Source of the DNA: Pseudomonadota bacterium
GTDB taxonomy: Bacteria; Pseudomonadota; Gammaproteobacteria; Steroidobacterales; Steroidobacteraceae
Assembly (NCBI GenBank): GCA_021805275.1
Contig: JAJZFQ010000015.1
Coordinates: forward strand, 1-17,129
Direction: 5' to 3'
DNA: 17,129 bases
In this document: positions 1 to 6,285 of the stretch, one piece after another
How positions within the stretch are numbered: the first letter of the stretch is position 1
Layout of the letters: the number at the start of each line of letters is the position of its first letter
The notes under the pieces: model-generated
Database searches by the model: none
What the model saw: only the letters and a program-made list of their open reading frames with translations
Told to the model about the DNA's origin: nothing
Made by a program: the position numbers and the translations under genes

Positions 1-48
1 AGCACAGCGGGTGCACACAAATCTCCCCTGATGCGCGATCCTACTGGA

Positions 49-813
49 TCAGCCGCATTTGGACTCACCGCAATTAAGGCAGGTCATGCAGCCGTCCATC
101 ATCACCACCGCGGCGGTGCTGCACTTGGAGCAGAGCTGCGCGCCTTCCGGGAAGTCCGACTTCGCGAATGCATCCGTCTGGCGGGCGCGCGCCTCGTATT
201 CTGCGCGCTTCTCGTCGACCAGTTTCTGCTGATGCTCGTCGAGCTGTGGCTTGCGCAGCAGACCGATCGACTGCAGGTGACGCTCGATGACATAGCCGAG
301 CTCGGCGATGATCGACGGCATGAACTTTCCGCCCGGCTGCCAGTAACCGCCACGCGGATCGAAGACCGCCTTGAGCTCATCGACCAGGAACGTGACGTCG
401 CCGCCCTTGCGGAACACCGCGGAGATGATCCGGGTCAATGCGACGATCCACTGGAAGTGATCGAGATTCTTCGAGTTAATGAAGATCTCGAAGGGACGCC
501 GCTGCTCGTACTCGGTTCCCTCGTTGAGCACGATGTCATTGATCGTGACGTACATCGCATGATCCGAGATGGGCGTCTTGATCTTGTAGGTCGAGCCTAT
601 TAGCACCTCCGGACGCTCGAGCTTCTCGTGCATCCGGATGACCTGCGCGGTATGGCCGTTCTTGTCGCGAACGGTGGTCGTCGTGGGCATCGGCGGCAGA
701 GCCGCGGGCGCCGGCGGACTCGCCGCCTGGGCAACGGCCGTCTTTTCCGCCCGAGGTTCTTCGGGCTTTTGCACCTGATATTTGACGATTTTGCGCTCGA
801 TCTTGGTGGTCAT
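49..813 (-). CDS. nrdJb: Class II ribonucleotide reductase small (C-terminal) subunit NrdJb
   Basis: This is the second half of the adenosylcobalamin-dependent ribonucleotide reductase, encoded separately from the catalytic half. The protein is 254 residues from the ATG at 813. An N-terminal basic segment is followed by an Ala/Pro-rich linker (about residues 18-45), a conserved domain with the pattern DHAMYVTIND and FEIFINSKNLDHFQW, and a Cys-rich tail: C228, C231, C242, C245, C248 and C253. In single-chain class II enzymes such a tail binds zinc and carries the cysteine pair that re-reduces the active site. The gene starts 34 bp after nrdJa stops, so the two are almost surely co-transcribed and work as a complex. 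The frame stays open upstream to 936, but those residues overlap nrdJa and look unlike protein, so the ATG at 813 is preferred. Family assignment rests on the split arrangement known from Pseudomonas aeruginosa. Confidence 0.9.
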   Translation of the reverse strand: MTTKIERKIVKYQVQKPEEPRAEKTAVAQAASPPAPAALPPMPTTTTVRDKNGHTAQVIRMHEKLERPEVLIGSTYKIKTPISDHAMYVTINDIVLNEGTEYEQRRPFEIFINSKNLDHFQWIVALTRIISAVFRKGGDVTFLVDELKAVFDPRGGYWQPGGKFMPSIIAELGYVIERHLQSIGLLRKPQLDEHQQKLVDEKRAEYEARARQTDAFAKSDFPEGAQLCSKCSTAAVVMMDGCMTCLNCGESKCG

Positions 814-847
814 GGTGGTCGTCCGGTAGGCGCGGGCGCTGCTCGGC

Positions 848-2995
848 TCAGAACTTGCCGAAATAGCCTTCCTTGAGGCTGTCGAAGAGATTGGCGGCCG
901 AATGCAGCTCGCCTTCGTACTCGATCTCCTCATCACCGCGCGCCTCGACGACCGTCCCGTCGTCGAGGGTGAACTTGTAGACGGTGTTCTTCAGATCCTG
1001 CTCCTTCACCAGCACGCCCTGGAAGGCTTCCGGGTTGAAGCGGAACGTCGTGCAGCCCTTCAGCCCCTGCTCGTGGGCATACAGGTAGATGTCCTTGAAC
1101 TTCTCGTACGGGAAGTCGGTGGGGACATTCGCCGTCTTGGAGATTGACGAGTCGATCCATCGCTGGGCAGCGGCCTGCACGTCCACGTGCGACTTCGGCG
1201 TAACGTCCTCGGAGGCAATGAAGTAGTCCGGGAGCTTCGCCGCCTCGTCGCTGGCGCCGGGCGTCGCATGGGGATTGACCAGCTCGCGATACGCCAGGAG
1301 CTCGAACGAGTAGACGCTGATCTTTTCCTTGGTCTTTCGGCCAGGCCGGATCACGTTGCGGAAGTAATGATGCGCGAAGGACGGTTCGATTCCGTTCGAG
1401 GCATTGTTGGCGATCGACAAAGAGATGGTGCCGGTCGGCGCAATCGAGCTGTGATGCGTGTAGCGGGCGCCGGTCTCGGTGAGTTCCTCGACCAGACGCG
1501 GCGCGATCTGCGCAATACGCTGCATGTAGCGGCTGTACCGCGCGTGCAGGATGCGGCCAGGGATCTTGTCGCCCACCTTCCAGCCGTCGCGGATCATCTC
1601 CGGCCGCTTGCGCAGCATTTCGCTCGTGACCGCGAACTGTTCCGCCATGATCGGCGCAGGGCCCTTTTCCCGCGCCAGCTCGAGGGCTTCTTCCCATCCC
1701 GCGATTGCCATTTCGCGTGCGGCATCCTCGGTGAACTTGACCGACTCCGGCGAGCCGTACTTCATCCCAAGCAGAGTCAGCGCGCTGCCAAGACCGAGAA
1801 AGCCCATGCCGTGACGGCGCTTGCGCATGATTTCGTCGCGCTGACGTTCGAGCGGCAGGCCGTTGATCTCGACCACGTTATCGAGCATGCGGGAGAAGAT
1901 CTTGACCACCTGGCGATATTCGTCCCAGTCGAAGTGGGCATGATCGGTAAACGGATCGCGCACGAAACGCGTCAGATTGACGGATCCCAGCAAACAACTT
2001 CCATACGGCGGAAGCGGCTGTTCGCCGCATGGATTGGTGGCGCGGATGTTCTCGCACCACCAGTTGTTGTTCATCTCGTTGACGCGGTCGATGAGAATGA
2101 ATCCCGGCTCGGCAAAATCGTAGGTCGACGTCATGATGACGTCCCACACGCGCCGGGCCGGCAGCGTCTTGTAGATCTTGCAGGCGACGAGCCCCTCCTC
2201 GTTGACGACGTACTGGTCGTGCACCGGCCATTCACGCCAGATGAACTTGCTCGCGTCGCCGAGATCGAGCTGATCCGACTCGTACTCCTTGCGCGCGAGC
2301 GGAAACGCCAGCTTCCACTCGCCGTTGCGGCGTACTGCCTGCATGAACTCGTCGGTGATCAGCAGCGACAGGTTGAACTGGCGCAGCCGACCGTTCTCGC
2401 GCTTGGCCTTGATGAACTCAATGACGTCGGGATGACCGACGTCGAAGGTGCCCATCTGGGCGCCGCGCCGCCCGCCGGCCGATGAGACCGTGAAACACAT
2501 CTTGTCGAAGATATCCATGAACGACAGCGGTCCGGAGGTATACGCACCGGCGCCCGACACGTACGCCCCGCGCGGACGGAGCGTGGAGAACTCATAGCCG
2601 ATCCCGCACCCGGCCTTCAGCGTCAGACCCGCCTCGTGGACCTTGCCGAGGATGTTGTCCATCGAGTCCTGGATCGTACCCGAGACGGTGCAGTTGATCG
2701 TCGAGGTCGCCGGCTTGTGCTCGAGCGCTCCGGCGTTGGACGTGACGCGACCGGCCGGAATGGCCCCGCGGCGCAGCGCCCAGAGGAATTGTTCGTACCA
2801 CTGCTCGCGCAGCTCAGGACGCTCGACATCCGCCAGTGCGCGTGCGACGCGCTTGTAGGTATCGTCCATCGTCTTGTCGATGGCGGTACCATCTTTGGCG
2901 GTCAGCCGGTACTTCTTGTCCCAGATGTCGATGGACGCTTCCTGATAAGGAATGGCGTCGATGTCCTTTGATTCGATCTTCACAACGGTATTCAT
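848..2995 (-). CDS. nrdJa: Adenosylcobalamin-dependent ribonucleotide reductase catalytic subunit NrdJa
   Basis: This 715-residue catalytic half of class II ribonucleotide reductase converts ribonucleotides to deoxyribonucleotides using a radical generated from coenzyme B12, so it needs neither oxygen nor a separate radical subunit. The active-site cysteines are visible: C102 (in TSTINC), C323 in the finger-loop motif NPCGE (321-325) and C334. The 11-residue spacing of C323 and C334 equals that of C408 and C419 in the Lactobacillus enzyme, where C408 is the thiyl radical and C419 pairs with C119; C102 would be the C119 equivalent. The protein ends at a phenylalanine after GYFGK without the Cys tail, which is supplied by nrdJb downstream. 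The frame is open to 3091, but the sequence before MNTVVKIE at 2995 is Arg-rich and unlike the family. Upstream lie a promoter (3182-3210) and an NrdR-like box (3156-3171). Confidence 0.95.
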   Translation of the reverse strand: MNTVVKIESKDIDAIPYQEASIDIWDKKYRLTAKDGTAIDKTMDDTYKRVARALADVERPELREQWYEQFLWALRRGAIPAGRVTSNAGALEHKPATSTINCTVSGTIQDSMDNILGKVHEAGLTLKAGCGIGYEFSTLRPRGAYVSGAGAYTSGPLSFMDIFDKMCFTVSSAGGRRGAQMGTFDVGHPDVIEFIKAKRENGRLRQFNLSLLITDEFMQAVRRNGEWKLAFPLARKEYESDQLDLGDASKFIWREWPVHDQYVVNEEGLVACKIYKTLPARRVWDVIMTSTYDFAEPGFILIDRVNEMNNNWWCENIRATNPCGEQPLPPYGSCLLGSVNLTRFVRDPFTDHAHFDWDEYRQVVKIFSRMLDNVVEINGLPLERQRDEIMRKRRHGMGFLGLGSALTLLGMKYGSPESVKFTEDAAREMAIAGWEEALELAREKGPAPIMAEQFAVTSEMLRKRPEMIRDGWKVGDKIPGRILHARYSRYMQRIAQIAPRLVEELTETGARYTHHSSIAPTGTISLSIANNASNGIEPSFAHHYFRNVIRPGRKTKEKISVYSFELLAYRELVNPHATPGASDEAAKLPDYFIASEDVTPKSHVDVQAAAQRWIDSSISKTANVPTDFPYEKFKDIYLYAHEQGLKGCTTFRFNPEAFQGVLVKEQDLKNTVYKFTLDDGTVVEARGDEEIEYEGELHSAANLFDSLKEGYFGKF

Positions 2996-3062
2996 GTGTC
3001 CGCGGCGCCCCAAGTGTCTGCACACTGGATCACTGGGAATACGGGCGCGTGGAAAAGCGCGG

Positions 3063-3103
3063 GGCTGTGCGCACCGGATCCGCCGGCGCACCGATCCACA
3101 GCC
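3063..3103 (-). other. Inverted repeat in the nrdJ 5' leader
   Basis: GGCTGTG at 3063-3069 and CACAGCC at 3097-3103 form a perfect 7-bp stem that would lie in the nrdJ mRNA leader. The enclosed 27 bases hold two near-identical copies of GCACCGGATC (3071-3080, and 3088-3096 lacking one G). It may fold as an RNA element, but it does not match the B12-box of cobalamin riboswitches. CGATCCACA at 3092-3100 also matches the DnaA box in seven of nine positions. Confidence 0.3.
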
Positions 3104-3155
3104 AGTATCCCCCTGAGCCTCCCCGAACGCGCGATCTTGTTCCCGCCGAGTGCGA

Positions 3156-3171
3156 ACACAAGATCTTGTGT
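3156..3171. promoter_or_regulatory. Probable NrdR box (operator) of nrdJab
   Basis: ACACAAGATCTTGTGT is a perfect 16-bp palindrome and matches the NrdR consensus acaCwAtATaTwGtgt at 14 of 16 positions, both mismatches lying in the symmetric core. It sits 10 bp downstream of the proposed -10 of the nrdJ promoter, about where transcription would start, as expected for repression. NrdR represses ribonucleotide reductase genes when dATP is plentiful. A degenerate half-like copy (GATCTTGT around 3133-3140) lies 29 bp away centre to centre, which is not the usual spacing. Confidence 0.7.
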
Positions 3172-3181
3172 CGGGGTAAAG

Positions 3182-3210
3182 AGCCTAATGAGCACCCAGC
3201 CCTGCGTCAA
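3182..3210 (-). promoter_or_regulatory. Candidate sigma70 promoter of nrdJab
   Basis: On the minus strand TTGACG (3205-3210, five of six matches to -35) is followed after 17 bp by TAGGCT (3182-3187, three of six to -10). The start would fall near 3175, next to the NrdR-like palindrome. A perfect TATAAT on the same strand at 3237-3242 has no good -35 and may be an alternative upstream start. Confidence 0.45.
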
Positions 3211-3330
3211 GATTTAACCTTCGCCGCAATGCATCGATTATAACCAGTAAAAACATGATCTTATGAAGAAACCGGCTGTACGCGCCGCGCGATTTTTTTG
3301 TTGCGGCACACATCGAGCTGCGAGCCATAA

Positions 3331-3346
3331 CCCCAATATATTGTAT
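3331..3346. promoter_or_regulatory. Second NrdR-like box, upstream
   Basis: The 16 bases contain a perfect CAATATATTG core and match the NrdR consensus at 13 of 16 positions, with mismatches only at the ends. The site lies 175 bp from the first palindrome, further than the usual tandem spacing, so it may be incidental or act by looping. Confidence 0.35.
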
Positions 3347-3364
3347 CCCGTGGGATTGCACAGG

Positions 3365-3373
3365 TTATGCACA
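3365..3373 (+). promoter_or_regulatory. DnaA-type box
   Basis: TTATGCACA fits the DnaA consensus TTATNCACA exactly. It lies in the shared upstream region of nrdJ and hsp20. DnaA boxes occur at the nrdAB promoter of E. coli, so a role in linking nucleotide reduction to replication is conceivable, but single 9-bp matches also occur by chance. Confidence 0.35.
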
Positions 3374-3471
3374 GTTTGTCCCGCGACCAACACGGTTCGG
3401 TCCATGACCCCAGGGCCGGGGCACAGCCCCCGCCGGTGGCGCGATCCGTCCGGCGTAGCGCGCCGGGGTGC

Positions 3472-3499
3472 CTTGAAATACCCGGCGGCGTCCACAGAT
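3472..3499 (+). promoter_or_regulatory. Candidate sigma32 heat-shock promoter of hsp20
   Basis: CTTGAAA at 3472-3478 equals the sigma32 -35 consensus. After 13 bp follows CCACAGAT (3492-3499), which partly matches the C-rich -10 element CCCCATNT. The start would lie near 3506 and give a leader of about 55 nt. A GC hairpin (3450-3466) stands just upstream. Confidence 0.55.
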
Positions 3500-3505
3500 T
3501 GATTG

Positions 3506-3561
3506 CAACCCGGCAGACCGGTGCCGACTGAAGACACCACTATTAACTTGGAGGTTGGATC
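3506..3561 (+). promoter_or_regulatory. hsp20 leader with possible thermosensing fold
   Basis: CGGCA (3511-3515) can pair with TGCCG (3522-3526), and CAACC (3506-3510) can pair with GGTTG (3553-3557), which overlaps the strong ribosome binding site GGAGG (3550-3554), seven bases before the ATG. Pairing of this kind could hide the site at low temperature, as RNA thermometers do in other small heat-shock genes. The pairing is short and no known thermometer motif is evident. Confidence 0.25.
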
Positions 3562-3999
3562 ATGACTGTTGTTCGCTATCAGCCCTGGACGCTCATCGAC
3601 AGCCTGCAGCGCCAGCTCGATCAGGCGTTCTCTCCCGACGCCGGCGACAGCGCTGCGGCGACGGATGTATCATGGATTCCGCAGGTCGACATCTACGAGG
3701 AGGCCGGCCGGTACGTGGTCGTAGCCGACGTTCCGGGTGTCGAGCCGAAGGACGTGCGCATCACCGCTGACAAGGGACTGTTAACTATCCGCGGGGAGAA
3801 GCATGCCCGCGAGGCCCAGCAGGGCAACGCCCGTCAGCGCCTCGAGCGCCGCACCGGGGTATTCGTGCGCACCTTCACGCTGCCCGAAGGGGCCGACGTG
3901 GAGGCGATTACGGCCAAGCAAACACACGGCGTGCTCGAGGTGGTGATTCCGAAGCAGCCGCAGCTGCAGCCGCGCAACATCGAGGTGCGCGCGGCCTGA
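3562..3999 (+). CDS. Small heat-shock protein, Hsp20/alpha-crystallin family
   Basis: This is a 145-residue ATP-independent holdase that binds unfolding cytosolic proteins and keeps them refoldable by DnaK and ClpB. The alpha-crystallin domain spans about residues 38-133: it opens with PQVDIYEEAGRYVV, continues through ADVPGVEPKDVRI, and ends with the family's G-x-L motif (G123-L125). The C-terminal I-x-V motif (I140-V142), used for oligomer assembly, is present. The length is typical. The start at 3562 is fixed by GGAGG seven bases upstream. A sigma32-like promoter precedes the gene and a long perfect palindrome follows it, so it is probably transcribed alone on heat shock. Which paralogue of the family it is cannot be told. 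Confidence 0.93.
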   Translation: MTVVRYQPWTLIDSLQRQLDQAFSPDAGDSAAATDVSWIPQVDIYEEAGRYVVVADVPGVEPKDVRITADKGLLTIRGEKHAREAQQGNARQRLERRTGVFVRTFTLPEGADVEAITAKQTHGVLEVVIPKQPQLQPRNIEVRAA

Positions 4000-4015
4000 G
4001 AATCGAAGGTCGACG

Positions 4016-4045
4016 CCCCGGGTGCGGCGCGCGCCGCACCCGGGG
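4016..4045. terminator. 30-bp perfect palindrome, probable hairpin terminator after hsp20
   Basis: The 15 bases 4016-4030 are exactly the reverse complement of 4031-4045, giving in RNA a GC stem of about 13 bp with a GCGC loop, 16 bases after the hsp20 stop. There is no T-run after it, so it is not a classical intrinsic terminator. It may cap or stabilise the mRNA 3' end. Confidence 0.5.
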
Positions 4046-4092
4046 TGACCCGCCGCAAGGCGCCTTGCGAAGCGCGCGCGAGGACTGCAGCG

Positions 4093-5028
4093 ATGGCAGC
4101 GCCGATGAACATCTGCATCTTGGGCGGCACTGGCTTCGTCGGCGCCGCACTCCTCAACCGGCTGGCGCAGGCGGGCCACTGGGTCAGCGTACCGACGCGG
4201 GATCCGGAGCTGCACGCAGGGCTGCGCATTCTGCCGACGGTGCGCATCATCCGGGCCGACATACACGATCCCCGCGTGCTCGACCGACTGGTTGCGAACG
4301 CCGATGCGGTGATCAATCTCGTCGGCATCCTCAATGAGCACGGCCACTCGACGTTCCAACACGTCCACGTCGAGCTCACGACGAAGCTGATCGCGGCGCT
4401 GAAGGCCGGCCGCGTGCGACGGTTGTTGCACATGAGCGCCCTCGGCGCCGACATCGACGGACCGAGCCGTTACCTGCGTACCAAAGGCGAGGCCGAGGCG
4501 CAGATCCGCGCGGCGGCCCACGTCGAGTTCACGATGTTCCGTCCTTCGGTCATTTTTGGCCCGCGCGATACGCTCACCAACCGGTTTGCCGGTCTGCTGC
4601 GCCTGTCGCATGGCTGGCTGCCGCTCGCCCGTGCCGGGGCGCGCTTCGCGCCCGTGTACGTCGGCGACGTGGCCGAGGCCTTCATGCGGGCGCTGCAACA
4701 GCGCCAGGCGATCGGCCAGACCTACGAGCTCGGCGGCCCCCAGATCCTGACGCTGGAGCAACTCGTGCGCACCACAGCAGCGGCGGCCGGGCTGCCGTGC
4801 CGCATCGTCAGGCTCCCGGACGCACTCGGGCGACTGCAGGGTGCGGTGCTGGGCCGGGTTCCCGGCAAGCCGTTCACGCTCGACAATTTCCGCTCCCTCA
4901 CCCGCGACAGCCTCTGCGCGGAAAACGGCCTGCACCGCCTGGGAATATCCCCGCGAGGGATGTGGGAGATCCTGCCGACCTATCTGGCCCCAGTGCGCCC
5001 GGCGCGCTCGATTGCCGCACAGCGCTGA
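4093..5028 (+). CDS. NAD(P)-binding protein, complex I NDUFA9-like atypical SDR
   Basis: The 311-residue protein is an atypical short-chain dehydrogenase of the NDUFA9 type. It starts with the dinucleotide-binding motif GGTGFVG (11-17) and has a Y127-x3-K131 pair at the catalytic position, the motif NLVGIL near 75-80 and FRPSVIFGP after the middle, all typical of this group. In mitochondria NDUFA9 is an accessory subunit of NADH dehydrogenase; bacterial members are mostly stand-alone and their substrate is not established, though quinone-related or redox roles are suspected. I chose the ATG at 4093 because GAGGA lies eight bases upstream; ATG 4105 is a possible alternative, and the open frame back to 4045 runs into the palindrome. 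The gene converges with cca, with 36 bp between stops. Confidence 0.85.
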   Translation: MAAPMNICILGGTGFVGAALLNRLAQAGHWVSVPTRDPELHAGLRILPTVRIIRADIHDPRVLDRLVANADAVINLVGILNEHGHSTFQHVHVELTTKLIAALKAGRVRRLLHMSALGADIDGPSRYLRTKGEAEAQIRAAAHVEFTMFRPSVIFGPRDTLTNRFAGLLRLSHGWLPLARAGARFAPVYVGDVAEAFMRALQQRQAIGQTYELGGPQILTLEQLVRTTAAAAGLPCRIVRLPDALGRLQGAVLGRVPGKPFTLDNFRSLTRDSLCAENGLHRLGISPRGMWEILPTYLAPVRPARSIAAQR

Positions 5029-5029
5029 G

Positions 5030-5058
5030 CCGGCGGGCGCTGCAACGCGCCTGCCCGG
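5030..5058. terminator. Imperfect hairpin between convergent genes
   Basis: GGCGC (5036-5040) pairs with GCGCC (5047-5051), and an outer CCGG pair (5030-5033 with 5055-5058) extends the stem with internal mismatches. It lies between the stops of the NDUFA9-like gene and cca and could work in both directions. No T-run is present. Confidence 0.3.
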
Positions 5059-5064
5059 GACCCT

Positions 5065-6279
5065 TCAGGGAAGCCCGCCGATCGCCTCCAGCCGCTTGGC
5101 ACGCAACCGCTCGCCGATCGCCGTCCCGGAGAGCCCCGCCCGCTCGCTCTCGCTGAGTGCGGCCGCGGCCGCCGCAGACCGCGCGCGGCGCAGATAATCA
5201 GCCTGCGGATACGCTTGACCCTGCAACCCCGCGCGACCCCGCGCATCGGCCTCGCAGGCGCGCAGAAAATCCTCGAACCGCTCGGGCCGGCGCAACGCAT
5301 CCGTTGCCTCGAGCAGCTTCAGTACGGTGCCGGCGCGCAGCTGCTCTGCCCGATGCGCCAGCGCGTGAAAACGGGCTGTGAGCACGGCGAGCTCGCGACA
5401 GGCGTTCGGGATCCTCAGGCGCGCACACAGCGCCTCGACGAGCGCGGCGCCGGCCTCCTCGTGCCCGTGATGGCTCGGCCAGTGCTCGGGCGCGGTGCAG
5501 GCCTTGCCCAGGTCGTGCGTCAGCACCGCGAAGCGTGCCGGAAGCGACAGGCCGGCATCGGCCGCCCAGCGCAACGCCAGCATGACGTGCACGCCGGTGT
5601 CGATTTCCGGATGCCACTTGGCCGGCTGCGGCACGCCGTAGAGCGCCGCCACTTCCGGAAAAATCACCTCCAGGGCACCGCAGGCGCGCAACGTCTCGAA
5701 GAACACCTCCGGCCGATCTTCCCGCAGCGCCCGATCCGTTTCCTGCCAGACCCGCTCGGGCACCAGGGCCTCGAGCTCCCCTGAGACGCTCATGCGCTGC
5801 ATCAGCGTCAGCGTGTCCGGCGCGACGCTGAAGCCGAGTGCCGCGTAGCGGGCCGCGAAGCGCGCGACGCGCAACACCCTCACGGGATCCTCGACGAATG
5901 CGTCCGACACGTGCCGCAGCAGCCGCGCCTGAAGGTCGCGCCGTCCGCCATACGGATCGATGATCCCGCCGGTGGCATCCTCGGCCATGGCATTGATCGT
6001 CAGGTCGCGCCGGCGCAGGTCCTCCTCCAGCGTCACCGTCGGGGAGAACTCGGTGCTGAATCCCCGGTACCCCGGCGCAACCTTGCGCTCCAGGCGCGCC
6101 AGCGCGTACTCCTCGTGGGTCTGGGGGTGCAGGAACACGGGGAACTCCCGACCCACCGGCTGGTATCCCAGGCGCTCGAGTGCCTCGGGCCGTGCACCCA
6201 CCACCACCCAGTCGCGCTCCTTCACGGACCTCCCGAGCAACCGGTCCCGCACCGCACCGCCGACTAGGTAGACTTGCAT
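5065..6279 (-). CDS. cca: CCA-adding tRNA nucleotidyltransferase with HD domain
   Basis: This enzyme adds or repairs the 3' CCA of tRNAs without a template. The 404-residue protein resembles E. coli Cca (412 residues) throughout. It has LVGGAVRD (5-12), the metal-binding strand ERDWVVVG (21-28), RRDLTINAMA (90-99) and EDPVRVLR (130-137), then an HD phosphohydrolase domain with H255-D256 at the same numbering as in E. coli. One oddity: the first catalytic carboxylate of the usual D-x-D is a glutamate (E21-R22-D23). The start ATG at 6279 fits the family N-terminus MQVYLVGG; a GTG two codons upstream is possible. No clear ribosome binding site is visible. The start codon lies 6 bp from that of the divergent aminopeptidase gene, so each promoter must lie within the other gene or transcripts are nearly leaderless. 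Confidence 0.95.
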   Translation of the reverse strand: MQVYLVGGAVRDRLLGRSVKERDWVVVGARPEALERLGYQPVGREFPVFLHPQTHEEYALARLERKVAPGYRGFSTEFSPTVTLEEDLRRRDLTINAMAEDATGGIIDPYGGRRDLQARLLRHVSDAFVEDPVRVLRVARFAARYAALGFSVAPDTLTLMQRMSVSGELEALVPERVWQETDRALREDRPEVFFETLRACGALEVIFPEVAALYGVPQPAKWHPEIDTGVHVMLALRWAADAGLSLPARFAVLTHDLGKACTAPEHWPSHHGHEEAGAALVEALCARLRIPNACRELAVLTARFHALAHRAEQLRAGTVLKLLEATDALRRPERFEDFLRACEADARGRAGLQGQAYPQADYLRRARSAAAAAALSESERAGLSGTAIGERLRAKRLEAIGGLP

Positions 6280-6285
6280 GCACAC

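Larger units (their letters stand above)
2996..3561. other. Non-coding regulatory region between nrdJa and hsp20
   Basis: These 566 bp separate two divergent genes and contain no convincing gene; the ORFs of 70-135 codons here have odd composition and overlap each other. Visible elements, from the nrdJ side, are: a leader segment with an inverted repeat (3063-3103), an NrdR-like palindrome (3156-3171), a sigma70-like promoter for nrdJ (3182-3210), a perfect TATAAT on the minus strand (3237-3242), a run of seven T after a short GC hairpin (3281-3299), a second NrdR-like core (3331-3346), a DnaA-type box (3365-3373), two GC hairpins (3414-3435 and 3450-3466) and a sigma32-like promoter for hsp20 (3472-3499). 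Confidence 0.7.

Noticed and set aside
1187..2485. Plus-strand open frame of 432 codons opposite nrdJa
   Set aside because: Antisense shadow in GC-rich DNA; the opposite strand is an unmistakable ribonucleotide reductase.
848..3091. nrdJa starting upstream at 3091
   Set aside because: The extra 32 residues are Arg/Pro-rich and unlike the family, which begins near MNTVVKIE at 2995.
2996..3180. Cobalamin riboswitch before a B12-dependent enzyme
   Set aside because: I searched the leader by eye for the B12-box and found nothing close; only an unrelated stem is present.
3281..3299. Short CGCG hairpin followed by seven T, resembling a plus-strand terminator
   Set aside because: The stem is only 4 bp and no gene or promoter lies upstream on that strand; it may be a chance T-run or an AT-rich promoter element.
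3238..3540. Minus-strand open frame of 100 codons in the nrdJa-hsp20 gap
   Set aside because: No ribosome binding site, no recognisable motif, and it overlaps the regulatory elements.
3781..4935. Long minus-strand open frame of 384 codons opposite hsp20 and the NDUFA9-like gene
   Set aside because: It is an antisense shadow of two clear genes, spans the palindrome between them, and its His/Arg-rich translation resembles no family.
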